Shown one piece after another: positions 49,426 through 61,018 of a stretch of 64,000 nt of DNA. The stretch's first letter is position 1, and every line of letters starts with the position of its first letter. The DNA comes from Antitrichia curtipendula (taxonomy: Eukaryota > Streptophyta > Bryopsida > Hypnales > Leucodontaceae): the NCBI GenBank assembly GCA_951230915.1, contig OX579636.1:39800912-39864911 (forward strand). The letters are read 5' to 3'. Below the pieces are notes generated by a model. The model was not told where the DNA came from, searched no databases, and saw only the letters and a program-made list of their open reading frames with translations. The position numbers were made by a program, and so were the translations under genes.

Positions 49426-51230
49426 CATTGCCTACCCTAATTTCCTCCAAAATCAATTTACAACAACTTTGTAACATCCAAGGCAAGGCATTATGAACAA
49501 TCATGAATTGAGATTCATCAAGCCATCTCTCCCTATGGAAAATCCTTGAAATCCAGCATCCACGACTAAATCCCTATAATGCAGTCATCACATTGAATGC
49601 ATCAAGAAGGACAAGGCTTGAAAATTTAAATTCTCAACCTAAATCCTAAACCCTAAACCCCAATACTTAGTGGTAGGAGCTTCTAATGGAATCCACAAGG
49701 TTCCCAATTCAACTCCCTATGCTAACATTGCTTGTATGTGGATTCTTTGGGCTGGTGCACATAGAAGGTGTTTGTTCCTCCACTTGTTCTTGACGGGGAT
49801 ATCCAAGGTTGCCTTGGTTGAGTTGTAACAATTCAACTGCAACCTTTGAAGGCTATAGTTTTTTTAAAACAAAACAAAACTAATACTTACTCTCATAACA
49901 AAATGAGAGTAAAGTAACAATTAAGTTCCACAATTTGAACAGTCAATCACAAGTGCTTCACAATCCAAAACTATTCCCAAATGATCAACAACAACCAAAT
50001 CAAGACATTTAGGTACAATACACTGATTCATGAGCCATTGGTTATAGGAAATGCTTGAAGCTTATTGTAGTGATCTTGTTCATATTGAAGTGTTGCCTCC
50101 CACGACACATCTCTACTAGTACCTGGCACTGCAGAAGCAACAATTTGAAGTGCACGCAATGCATGACTATTGCATCTTCATCTATGTCATAAATGCATGT
50201 AACCCTCTTTGGAAGTGTGATCTATAGTGTATTAAGGCAGTTGCTACCTCTTTGAGTTCAATATCATTGTAACAAACTATCCCAATGAGCTCAAATTTTT
50301 ATTATAATTTATTATCTGTTATACCCCCCCTCCCCAATCGTCACAAGTTTTCATTTAATTAAAATTATTATTCATTTTAATTTCCCCCCTTTCTTCTACC
50401 ACCACCCCTTGTTTGTATTTACCATAAAATAGTTTCAATGCAATCAATATGGAATATATCCAAATTCTAATTCTAAATTTGTACCCGTAATTATCCATAC
50501 TTGTGTCCATATCTGTATCTATATTATATATCTATATTCATATTATGTATCCATATTTGGACGGCCAAGATCCTCTAGCTGACATCCACAGCTTTGATTT
50601 TTTCAAAAGATCGACGGCATTGGGAGGGGCAGGGAAGTTTTCCTAAACTCAAATCAACAACTGTTGATTTTGGTGGAAGGGAGGAGGGAAGAAATTGACC
50701 TTGGAACATTATGTTTGCCTCTTCTGAGTTCATTGCACATTGTCATTCTCATCCCCAATTCATGAGGAACTCCAATTGCATGATATTGGCATATGAGGTT
50801 GAACTGCCCATCACTATTCGCTGCCTAATTCCTTTTCTCTAGATTTGGCCCCCATTCCACTCACTGCAACATCCAAATTTGTTCATTTTTCTCACAATTT
50901 CAATGCATTAATGTCAAAAGGGATAACGTGTCAATCCTTCATTGGTGGGAACTCAACTGCCAATAGATACATGTTAAGGCGGTAATGGGTTGTTTAGGGG
51001 ACATTTTTGACCCCACTCTCTAAATGCTTTTCTAATTTCAGGGCAAACCACTTCAAAAATTCACATAAATTATAATTTTAATCACAAAAATTATAATTCC
51101 ACTTGGATTTGATCCGTGAAACAAGTGCACACCTCTAAAAAATACGTGCCCCTCTTGGAATTGGCCCCAAGATACTCAGATTCCAGATCAAGGTGGTAGT
51201 AGGCTTGTCTACCTTACCTTAGTAGTCACC
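49426..51230. other. Intergenic DNA, no gene seen
   Basis: No coding exon can be supported. Two telomere-type CCTAAACCCTAAACCCC units occur at about 49,645-49,662. A poly-C run lies near 50,325. Confidence 0.4.
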
Positions 51231-51464
51231 CGTGCACTTTTGTTTATATAGGTACCATCACGTGCCCCAGGAAGAGCAGCTACCATCATCTTCTTCCGTT
51301 TTGCAGTCATCTTTACGCCGATTCTCTTCTTCACGCACGTACCAGATGCCAGGGTCTTTGAGATTGAGATCATCATTAATCGCTCGCAAAAAGGGTTTAG
51401 GGTTCAGGGTTTCGCATTGGAATGAGCATTTCATGTATTGGACATATGAATTGTAAAAACCTTG

Positions 51465-51985
51465 GATGATTGAGTAAATCAGGTATTGCCTGTGGAAGTT
51501 TCGGCAATAAGTTCACACCGAACTTCAACATGAAATAGGCACAAAATACTCTAGATAGGAAGACACAGCGCGTATTCTAAGGTGATCCTAAAGTGGAAGA
51601 AATCAATCTTGTCCTTGTCCTGATGAAGTTTCAGGTGCTGGTGCAATCTAAACGTTGAGACACACAATGATATTTCACACGATTTTCCTCAGAAATCGTT
51701 GCTAACTGTTCTGTTGCCGGAATGCCAAGCCCTGGCTCTTCCGCTGCAGAATTCAGAATGAATCCAGTATCATGAGCTGGAACTTGCTTACAAATTCAAT
51801 ACTTGATCGCACAATCATGACATTAATTTCAGTGTTAAAAATGCTCAGCTTCTGTGCGTCATAGGCACCCTTCCCTTGATTGGCAACAAGGGTTGCAATT
51901 GGTGTAAGAACTGAAGAGCACGTCAGTCTCCCAATCGCGGTGCACAAGCATCAAACTGTACTCATATCGAACATCCGAAAATATT
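51465..51985 (+). repeat. Segmental duplicate A (partner 61,019-61,520)
   Basis: Direct repeat of about 510 bases. Shared landmarks are CTAGATAGGAAGACACAGCG, GAAGAAATCAATCTTGTCCT, TTTCACACGATTTT, GGCACCCTTCCCTTGATTGG and CGCGGTGCACAAGCAT. On the minus strand this copy keeps a 64-codon frame that is broken in the partner. Confidence 0.85.
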
Positions 51986-52145
51986 TAGCCCATGATTACC
52001 TGCTTACCATGATGAAATTCTCCTCGGTCCCTGGTTCCACTAGAACGCTGCCATCTGAAAATTCACGATGCGCCCGGGCATCCAGGAGGGCAAACCTCAG
52101 AAATTGACATTCTAGCTTGCTCAAAGAATAGAAGATCGGAAAGAG
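51753..52145 (-). pseudogene. Possible exons of an unidentified gene
   Basis: On the minus strand, about 52,145-52,009 reads protein-like (LECQFLRFALLDARAHREFS, then DGSVLVEPGTEENFIM) and ends at a GTAAGC donor. 51,947-51,785 reads LTCSSVLTPIATLVANQGKG then AYDAQKLSIFNTEINVMIV and ends at GTAAGC. I could not join the two in phase: a TGA lies just before the second frame. I recognise no domain. It lies downstream of the B3 gene on the same strand and could be a separate decaying gene. A more decayed copy of the second block is at 61,330-61,500. Confidence 0.3.
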
Positions 52146-52537
52146 GCAAACAACTCATTTCAAGACTCATGCTTCAAATCAAAGAAGGTAGAGCAATGTT
52201 CAGTGAGTGAGAAGGATCTCCCTCCAGATGCCGTTTGCCTGCTGCAGTTGCTGCTGCGAGTTCCAGCCACAACTTCCAGTTGCTGCTGTTTTAGAAAAGT
52301 ATTGACGCAATAAACAGTCAAAACATAAATAATTACAATAAGGGTGAAATGGATAAGAGCATGGACTCAGTCTCAAAAAGGGATGTCAACACATCTTCGA
52401 GTTCACAAAATCCACCCTCATATGGAGATAAAGAAATTGATTGTTTGAACGGTGCAGAAACGACTTCCGGATTTTAACCCAAAATGGGGAAGAAGAAAAG
52501 GGTCCTCTTCCGGTCTTCAGCAGCCAGTTCGAAGTGG

Positions 52538-53945
52538 TCAACTCAGGTGCGAAGTGTCTGGAGTTCTGAGGTCACACTGACAGGTCTGGGATTCTGAAAT
52601 TTTGCGAACCACGAAGTAAGAATCCGCCATCAGCGAAAACTGAAGCTCTTGCCCTTCCTTCAGGTCATTGTCGCGCACAAATCGGCTCCATTCAGCAGGA
52701 CTGAAGTAGACCTTGACGAGGTTTCGCGGCCTGCGATGAGAAGTCATAACGTAATTCCGAGAATTTTCATAAATCCCTTGGAGTTTGACAGAGATGTGAA
52801 CGCGCCCGCCATGATTCCTTATGAAGTGCGCTGGAAATTCCTGCATGGATAAAGAAAAAGGCCGCAGATTCAAATTCAAGTTTGACGGAATGTCCAGAAA
52901 TTGTAAGAAGTCCTTAAATGCAGCCAAAATTGATAAGTGGGCAAACTTCAACGATGAATATATCAATCACTACCTTTCAATCTTATGATTTAGCAAACGG
53001 AGTGCAATGAGAAGGCAATGTGAATGATTCTGGAGTCAACATTTTTGAAATGGAGGTTGCTGTAGAACACAGATCTGTGAAACTCACAAATTGTCCAGAT
53101 TTAAAGCTCCCAGTGGATCGACCGATGTTCGAGGCCACCAATCGTTTGGAGAAGCGAGGCACGCTGGGATTTCCAGTATGGTGAAATGGTGCAAGATTCC
53201 CCTCTAGACATCTAAGATAGTCCCTGGTGAAGACCTGATGGTGCTCATCCTGCTCGTGCACAGGAGCAGCAGCGAGAGGGGATTGATTGTTGGTGTTTTC
53301 TTCTTCAAATTCTGAGTCAGAAGAAACATTCTCTTCTTCTTCATCTTCAAATTCGTCACACTGACGTTCTCCCTCGTCTGGAAAGTAAGGAGACGCGTTG
53401 GGTCCACGAAACACATGAACTTCAAACTCGGATCTTGCATCTTCCCTGAGAACCACAATCACAAAATCTTCCCTCTTGAGACGATTGTCAACAACGAAAG
53501 CACGCCACCCACTCGCGAACTGCACATTAAATGCCGTAGCCACGCAGACTCGCACGCGCCATGACGTTGAGGATCTCCCAGTCGAGGTCTGAACTCGAAG
53601 GGTAGAGAATTCTTCAATCTTGTCACCGTTCTCTTTCACAAATTGTGCAGGCAGTGTCTACATACAAGAAACCAAAGCAAATGAGCATCCCCATGCAACG
53701 AACTCATTAGCACTACAAAAATTACAAAAGGAAATGAGATTGACGTGCAACAGGGATTATGTACACGAACGTACCAATCTCGCAGTTTGTTTGGGATGCT
53801 GAAGGGCTGTCTTTGGAAGGGCCTTCACAAAGTAGTTGTATCCTGAGCGCTGCATCCGTGCAAGAACATTAGGCATGTTGTGTACGTGCCGACAACGGCG
53901 GCGATTTGGAGTCTTCAAAACAGTCGACTCGGTCTCTCGCTTCAT
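52538..53945 (-). CDS. Double B3-domain (REM-like) DNA-binding protein
   Basis: Plant-specific transcription factor type. Three exons join in phase 0 at GT-AG borders: 53,775-53,945 (57 codons from ATG), 53,088-53,657 (190 codons) and 52,538-52,912 (124 codons plus stop), giving 371 residues. The first B3 domain spans about 37-142: YFVKALPKT, then LTLPAQFVKENG across intron 1, SWRVRV, and GWRAFVVDNRLKREDFVIVV. A very acidic linker follows (CDEFEDEEEENVSSDSEFEE, about 158-178). The second B3 spans about 249-352: PFSLSMQEFPAHFIRNHGG, LVKVYF, and EWSRFVRDNDLKEGQELQF. The N-terminus MKRETES with NRRRCRH is basic. The frame stays open upstream of the ATG without another ATG seen, so an extra 5' exon is possible. 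REM-type B3 proteins bind DNA with loose specificity; no target can be read here. Confidence 0.85.
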
Positions 53946-54890
53946 CTTTGCAGATTGATGGCAGTGTGTGTGAATCGCAGTCACAACCAGAGCTGTGGCA
54001 AGTTTGTCTACACAGCAAAAGTCAGTAAATTGGAAGTCCTTAAGTATATTAATTGCACTTTAATTTGCTGAAGTTAGTCGAGGATTGCAAGTTAGATCTT
54101 TACTACATTATTTATGTATGCCAAGAATTACTAAATACTTGGAATAGTGACTTTTGTCAATTTTCTAGAGTTCAAGTGACTCTAAGGAATCAGATACAAA
54201 TGTAGCCTAGAAGAAAATTGAACTTTGGTAGAGAAAGTAAGAAAAAATCTATATGAGCCACACATGAATTAGAATTTATTCACTTCTTCTTTTATTTTTA
54301 AACATATGGCCTTGAATCGCCACAACTAAACTGACACAAAACAACAACTAAGGTAGCTTGTAGTGAAAAAGCAGGATTTGGGATGCAACATAAGCCTTCT
54401 CCTACTCACCTCTGGAAGTAAGCCATAGACATGGACAACTTTAGCAACGTGCTATGAATAGCAAGGTATGGACAATACAAGTATGGAAATTGGAAATCAA
54501 TGTACTAGTTAAAAAACAACTTATTAAAAGTGAAAAGCATATGAGCATAATCAAGTTAGGCTCATCATCTTTTTGTAATATTTACTATTAGTGCATTCAA
54601 GAATTTAACATGCACTTTTGTTTTTGAAAACCTTTTCAAAGTTGGAACTTCCTATCATAATAAATGAACCATGAACAGGTGCATTCATATGACTTGTTGT
54701 ATCACATTTAGAATACATAGCAGCAAAGGTTCTTAAAATATCTTAAAATATCAAACTACCATTACAAGAGTATAGGAGTCGCTTCTCACCTAGTAGAGAG
54801 AAATTGGCCAAATGATTCTATCTTTGCTTGTTGGCCTATTCCACTATGTGGAACGGTCTAACCCTGTGGTTTCCTTGTTTTGTAGCCAAA
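53946..54890. other. Upstream of the B3 gene, no other gene seen
   Basis: The first few hundred bases should hold the promoter and 5' UTR of the B3 gene. No TATA box or motif stands out enough to call. The rest is AT-rich intergenic sequence. Confidence 0.4.
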
Positions 54891-55760
54891 GAGTTGAAGA
54901 AGCCTCACCTTGCAATGCACCCCTATTCAATTAGAAAACCACAAGCAAACATTTAGATAGCAAAAGAAAAGAAAAGGTAGTTGAAATTGGTTGAGACAAG
55001 GGGACAAGGATCTGCCTTGCTCAACTATTCCATTACATAAAGCAATCTAACCCTTTGGTTCCTTGTTTTGTACACACCAAGTTGTAAAAGTTTCACCTTA
55101 CTTGTTAGCGCTAGTCTACTACTTGGAACAATCTAACTGCCACTAGTTTCTTCGCTTTGTGCATAAGAAGCTGTAGAAGCTTCACCTATCTTGTTGGTGT
55201 AGTCTGTGGAACAGTTTAACAACCTTCTGATTTCCTTGTTTCACGCACAAGATGTTGTGGAAAGCTCACCTTCACTATATTATATTCCTAAGCTACTCCA
55301 ATAGGAAACCCTAAGCCAACACTAGAACAACAGAAGCGAAGCCCACGATTCAAAGCAAAGCAAAGAACTTGAACCAAAATGAAGTATTTGAAGCTATCAA
55401 AGTTGAAATCGGTTGAGATTGGAGGACAAAGATGCTACACAAATGGCACAGAGAATGAAGTAGAGGGACAAGGACGCAACGCAAATGAAGAAGAAGCGGG
55501 TTGAGAGTCTCGACTTGAGACAAGGGGACAAGGACAAAACAAGAATAGACGTGAAAAGGGTTGCTACACAAGGTTCACGTGAAAACATTCACTAATCTAC
55601 TAATCCTTCAATACGCTTTCTAACCCAAATGTGCTTTGAAGAGGCTAGTTCATTTTTCTAAATCAAATAATTGAATTGACCGGTTTGACCCATTTAATCC
55701 TTAACAATTATTTACTTTGACTACAATTTATAAATAATAAATTTTAGTATACTAGCGAAG
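54890..55760. repeat. Family F repeat, copies near 54.9-55.8 kb
   Basis: Blocks such as CTCCAATAGGAAACC, CAAAGCAAAGCAAAGAA, GGTTGAGACAAGGGGACAAG and the TTGACCGGTTTGACCCATTT tail match 37,690-38,310 and 39,413-40,600. Several partial units lie in tandem, with a CTTGTTTTGTAC / GTAGAAGCTTCACCT block repeated three or four times. Confidence 0.7.
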
Positions 55761-55783
55761 ACTATTTATTCAAAAACTAAGTT

Positions 55784-56945
55784 GAAATATAATAAAACAT
55801 ATAATTATTATGGTGATTTGATAGAATTTTATTATTCAAATTTCACAATTTAGAAATTTAAAAGTACAATCTTGAATTTATTTAAATTTTATAATTTTAT
55901 ATTAAAAAATTAGATTTTTATTTATTATTTATTTTTAGATTTAAATCTTCAATACTATCATTTATTAGTTGATCAAAATTGTCAACAATAAAAAAAGTAG
56001 AGCCTTAACGTAGCAACAATATTAACCCTTCTATATAAGCAAGACATGGATTGTTATACTTTATTAGTGTTATTACATTTGCAATGATTCTTAATATTAA
56101 TAATAGCTTAGTTTAATGTAAAATTAATTATTTTGCTAGAAAATAATTTTTCATTTTAATCCCTAAGGGACTAATGAAAGAGGCCAAGTTGGATATTTTG
56201 AGAACTTGGTGAGGTTCTATTGATTTTTTTACTTAGAAATTTTGCATGAATTCTCTTTAAATGAATGTCAATCATTCTAATTTATATATTTACCTTTGTT
56301 TCACATGAATCACATCATTTAGATAAATATTACAAATATTATATATAATAAGTTATGTGGAATTTCATTTTGTGGACAATTAAATTAGAAATATTTATAA
56401 AGTCACTTTCAAAACTCAATTTTAAAATTATCTAAATAAAAAAATATATTATAATGTTGCTTACTAAAACATTTGCATCACTAGGATTTTTAATTTTTAA
56501 TTTCTTGTCAAAGTTATTAGTGATTTAGATTTTTCATTCATCAAATATCAAATTTTGTTTTATAATTATTTGAAAGATGATTATCAAAGTTCTTGATTAA
56601 ACATTTTTCATGCATTTATAAACCATTTTCCAACAATCTCTTCAAAAAAAGAATGCCAAGCCTTCTCAATACAAATACCAACCACCTTAATTTGCTAAAA
56701 AAAATACCTTTGCACCTTCAAACTACATGACTACAAATATGATTACAGTTACATGTATGGATAAATAAATAGATATGGATTCAATTACAAGTGTGGATAT
56801 GAATGCAAATTTGTAATTTCATATTGTTTTGAAATGAGGATTACAAAAATTCATATACACAAATTGTAGATGTGAAAGATTACAGAATTGAATTATAAGT
56901 AGAAACTTTGGACCACTAGCCTGAATTAGAGACGTGATGCCTACA
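55784..56945 (+). repeat. Segment duplicated from or to 41,035-42,360
   Basis: Collinear partner of 41,035-42,360. The left edge joins directly to family F sequence and lacks the 402-bp TTAA element, so it preserves the pre-insertion state. Confidence 0.8.
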
Positions 56946-57171
56946 TAATACTTTTCTAAAATATATTGCTTTGGTGGTGTATTTGCTATGAGTGGTCTAT
57001 TGAGTCAATTTCCTTCAATTTTGTATACAACAATCTAAAATGATGTATCCCAACATGCCAAGGCCCAAAAGTTTTTTTTGAGTTCTAAAAAGAATTGGCA
57101 AAAGATAAAATAATTCTAAATTATGTTGAACAAAATTGAGTTTTTTGACATGGCTAACTTTAAAATTGATT

Positions 57172-57760
57172 TCCCAGGGATGTCACTTAGAGTGTCCATT
57201 TGAAACTATTTGTGTTCAGATTTTAGAACCCCTATATTATGTCCTAAAATTTAAATTAAAAAAATGAATAAAATATGAGTAGACTTTCTTACTTTGAAAG
57301 TCTATGTCTTGAATTATTGATATTTTTATTTGTTAATTATTATTAGTTACAAATTTTTGAAGTAAAAAAATACATTGTAGAGCTTAAAATAACTTTCACA
57401 CCCCTATATTATAGAAGCAAAAATTATCTATTAATGAACAAAAAATTGCTAATAATAACTCTCTTTTGAAAGTTCATTTTTCTTGAATAATGATGCAATG
57501 GTCATCTAAATTCATTCCCTATAAACATTTGAGTTGAAAAACATGTCATTTCACTTCATTTTTTAACCTATTCTAGAAATCATTTCGTATGTTGTTTGAA
57601 TTGGGAATTTTTGGCAATAAAAACATATAGTCATTAATAAAAAAAAACCCTCAAATTATAGGTTGAAATTATAGTTTATTGAAAAGTAAATAGGGGTCCA
57701 AAAAATCACTTGAACACACGTGGTTTGTTATAGATATACTAAGTGATCTCTCTAAGATTG
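57172..57760 (+). mobile_element. Family A MITE, near full length
   Basis: Left end CCCAGGGATGTCACTTAGAG (57,172), related to CTCAGGGGTGCACTTAG of the 21-kb copy. The right end CGTGGTTTGTTATAGATATA is followed by CTAAGTGATCTCTC. Length about 590. Interior is collinear with 49,080-49,425. Non-coding. Confidence 0.75.
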
Positions 57761-58109
57761 GGCAATGCTTTCAATTTATATTTCATAGCTATATAATGAG
57801 TTTTTAATTTCAATCTTTTTGCTCAAAGATTAGAGTTCATGATGCACATAATTGATCCACAAAATCCCCCCCCCTCCCAAATATAAATTATCATTGTCAA
57901 TATCACCAAAAAATTAAAGATTGCCAACAATTACATTGACCCTTTCATAAAATTGACAATTTTTAGAAGATTCGATAGTGAGTCCTACAATTACATTTCC
58001 CAAATGGCTTTTTTTCTAAAATTTGGTACTTGTACTAGAGATGGTAGATTTGGAGAGTTTCGGATGAAAATATAGTTAAGGAACTTTTTGAGTTAATCTT
58101 GTCCCATTT

Positions 58110-59710
58110 GATGCATAATTCTTATATGCAAAAAATAATTGTGATTGCAAAGCAAACTCATTAGTAATTAATCTCGCTATACTTAGTCTCTTGAGTCTTT
58201 CTATTGCAACTAATTGGTGGTTGCATAGACTCTAAAGGGTTAACCTGTTATTACTAAAGTTTATGTCCAATTTTGATTGTGTAACTTTATAACTCATAGA
58301 AGAGTCTAGTAGGAAAACGAATTTTAGTCAAAGTAAAATATGGCTTGGAAAGAATTTTGACGGATGATCTTCAATTTTACAAGTTTTTATTTTCTTTCCA
58401 TTCTTACATGAATTGATTTATAACCTTATAAGAAAATCAAGAAGCACCACATGACCCTATTAATCTTGTCACTAAAATATAAAAAAATGTTTGTTTCCAA
58501 TATACTTCGGATGAAAATATTCATTAAAAGTACCATGTTTATTGTTTAGAATACGAACATTGAAGTGCTTAAGCATGGGTTTATGAGATGATAGGGGAAG
58601 TCCCTATTACACAAACTTGTCCATTTCTACTCTCTTAGACTACATATTTTGCATTGTTTTATATTAACCAATCAAATAGTGCCATGGATGAGTTCATTGT
58701 AATCAACTGGGTGCAAAAAATGAGATGGAACGACATCATCTAACTTGATGAGTCAATCAAAGACAATCCAATTTTGTAAACATTTAAAAGTTTCATTGAC
58801 TTTGAAAAGCTTGTAATTGCGGTTTTGGTTGAGTAAAATGAACTTCATTGAATTTAGAGACCTTCACAATGTCACTTTCTGTGCCTTTGATATATATATA
58901 TATAAAGTGGATTTTTAGAGTTGGACAAAGGAAGAATCTAGTACCCTTCAATTGTCACTACCCCTATTAGGGAGTTGAGGATAGTAATTGGTTGATGGAT
59001 AATTTTTTAGATCAATATAAAAATGAAGAATGCACCTATTTGTCCAAAAATTGAATCATTTTTGGCAAAGTGCTTTGGTGATAGGTATTTCAATCCTTTC
59101 AAGGTTAGCCCTCAAACATCTGTAGGGATCAAAAATATCCTTTAGATGATTGAAAATTGAGCTCCTGGATGGATCAAAAGCCTTTTTCATTCTTTTTCTT
59201 CACTATTCAAGGGAAAGTGTTTGATTATTGACACAGAACTTCATAAACATGTTTTTGATGAGTTACATTTGAATCAAAGTTTGAATAGGTAAAAAAACAA
59301 TGGCCAAAATGATAGAAGACCTTAGGTACAGTTGTAGGGGTCATATAACTTTTTGACTAGAACAAATCCTTTTTCAAATGTGTAAAATATTTCTTAAAGT
59401 TCTTTATTAATTGAAAAGTGCAAGAATGACAGTTGGATTGTCATTTTTTAGTACTTAAGTCAAGAAAAAAATGTCAAGCTGCAAAAAGCACTGCCAAATT
59501 TTGAGATTCTTGATATTCCTTTTTTTTTGTTGAAGTTGGAAGGGCTATTTTATAGCATGATCATTGCAGTGCCATTTGTGTGTGCACATGAGCGGAATTT
59601 TTATCAATCACTGCAAGCGTCTATCTAAAAATTGTCTCTTTAGGGTACGTTGCAACCAATTTGATGTACAATAACAATTTTGTCACCATTTTCCCAAATT
59701 CATATCTTCT
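58110..59710 (+). repeat. Segment duplicated from or to 44,240-46,380
   Basis: See 44,240. It includes the decayed CACTA-gene block near 59,035-59,085 (TTGAATCATTTTTGGCAAAG, then CTTTGGTGATAGGT). The (AT)n tract of the first copy is absent here. Confidence 0.65.
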
Positions 59711-59879
59711 CTTACTACCAACCATCATACTTTCTATTTAAACTCAAAACCCAAAAATTTGCAATAGATTTCAACATCCACGGTTATGGGACGAATGTCA
59801 TCACTTTGCTCATGCTTGTAGGCCTGTCTGTTTGGATTGCAAGTAGAAAGCAAGTCCAAATTAGCAAGTCCTTCTTCTA

Positions 59880-60052
59880 TACAGTACTATACTAAGGAAG
59901 TGATATTACAGAAGGAGATATTAGAGTTCTGCTCTAAGGAAGTTATATTAGGGAAGGAGATATTAGAGCACTACACTGACGAAGTGACATACCGGTACTG
60001 CACTGAGGAAGTGATATTAAAGAATGTCATATTGGAGAAGGAGATACTAAAG
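59880..60052 (+). repeat. 42-bp tandem repeat upstream of the 60.1-kb gene
   Basis: Units begin AAGGAAGTGATATTA and AAGGAAGTTATATTA (59,894; 59,936), then two degenerate units. In one plus frame they read EVILQKEILE and EVILGKEILE, but there is no ATG, so I treat it as a repeat near the 5' UTR rather than a gene. Confidence 0.75.
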
Positions 60053-60128
60053 AGGATTTTTCCCACACTTCAGACAATTCAGAGCCAGCAATTTTCCCGC
60101 GTCGTTGCGCAGATTGCTGCTGCAGCTC

Positions 60129-60972
60129 ATGGCGACTGATTCAGACACCTTGGTAAGCTCCGCACTTTCTTAATCCCTAGTCTTTCCATTCTCCATGCGT
60201 GCCTTGAATCACAAGAGCTTGAAATTTGGAGCTCATTTCATAATTACGGTGTCATGTCACCGACCTGGTTTAGTTTCCTGTCATGGAGCCGACCATGCGA
60301 CTGAAATGTGCCAATCGATGTGCTTTCTATGTGAAGACGATTTCTTACTTTTTTAGTTTTAGTGTTTTCCTTGTGAAGGACTTGGCATTGTGATATCAGG
60401 ACGTGCCCTTTGAATCGTGTCGGCTTGAAAAATTTGGAGTTCATTTCGTAATTAGGGTTTTGTTTCACTGACCTGGTTTACTTTCCTCATGGAACCCAGC
60501 ATGCGATTGAAATTTGCACCCTGTGTCAAATCGATTCGCTTTCTATGTGAAGATGATTTCCTTATCTTTTGTAGTTTTCGTTTTTCCCTTGTGACGGAGC
60601 TGGGATTGTACTGTACTGTCAGGGCGGGGAATTGGGATACGATTTCGTGGGGGAGCGATTAGGATGGGTGGAGGCTTACACAGAGTGCCTTCATTTCATC
60701 ACCTGGGTGCCGACGCAAAAAACTTACCACGATTTGATACAATGTGTAAAACGTAAGCTTTCTTTTGCTTGTGGCCACAGGTGATTCTTTATAGCTGAAA
60801 TCCAATTGGTTTTCTTCGTCCTTCGTTCTTTATAGCTGCACATCTGGATGCTCAGGTTATTCTGCAACTACGACCTATTTTTGAATCTCCTCATCTTATG
60901 AAATTTGGAGAGCCTGCACCCTCGCGGACTGAGTTGGAAAATGGCGACCCTGTAGTTTTAGAACTTTCATGA
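60129..60972 (+). CDS. Small three-exon gene of unknown function (96 residues)
   Basis: Exons 60,129-60,152 (MATDSDTL, donor GTAAGC), 60,623-60,752 (acceptor GTCAG, donor GTAAGC) and 60,836-60,972 (acceptor TATAG) join with phases 0 and 1 into one open frame ending in TGA. Exon 2 reads ELGYDFVGERLGWVEAYTEC then LHFITWVPTQKTYHDLIQCV. Exon 3 reads AHLDAQVILQLRPIFESPHL and ends DPVVLELS. The composition is that of a folded, soluble protein with no signal peptide or membrane segment. I do not recognise the family. It may be complete, or the 5' part of a longer gene truncated by the duplicated segment that starts at 61,019. Each exon is too short to stand out alone; the case rests on phase agreement and good splice sites. 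Confidence 0.6.
60195..60620. repeat. 205-bp tandem duplication inside intron 1
   Basis: 60,207-60,411 and 60,412-60,620 repeat TGAATC, CTTGAAATTTGGAG, TCACCGACCTGGTTTA, GCTTTCTATGTGAAGA and GTGTTTTCCTTGTGA-type blocks with moderate divergence. It expands the first intron of the small gene. Confidence 0.8.
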
Positions 60973-61018
60973 TGAAATATTGCTCTTTGTAGCAGTATGT
61001 TTTTATCGGTGAATGGTT

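Noticed and set aside
49645..49662. Two telomere-type CCCTAAA units
   Set aside because: Too short for an interstitial telomere; similar single units occur near 31,580 and 51,395 and may be chance or telo-box motifs.
59837..60139. A 100-codon plus frame containing EVILxKEILE repeats
   Set aside because: There is no ATG and it follows a 42-bp tandem repeat; a different frame at 60,129 has better splice support.
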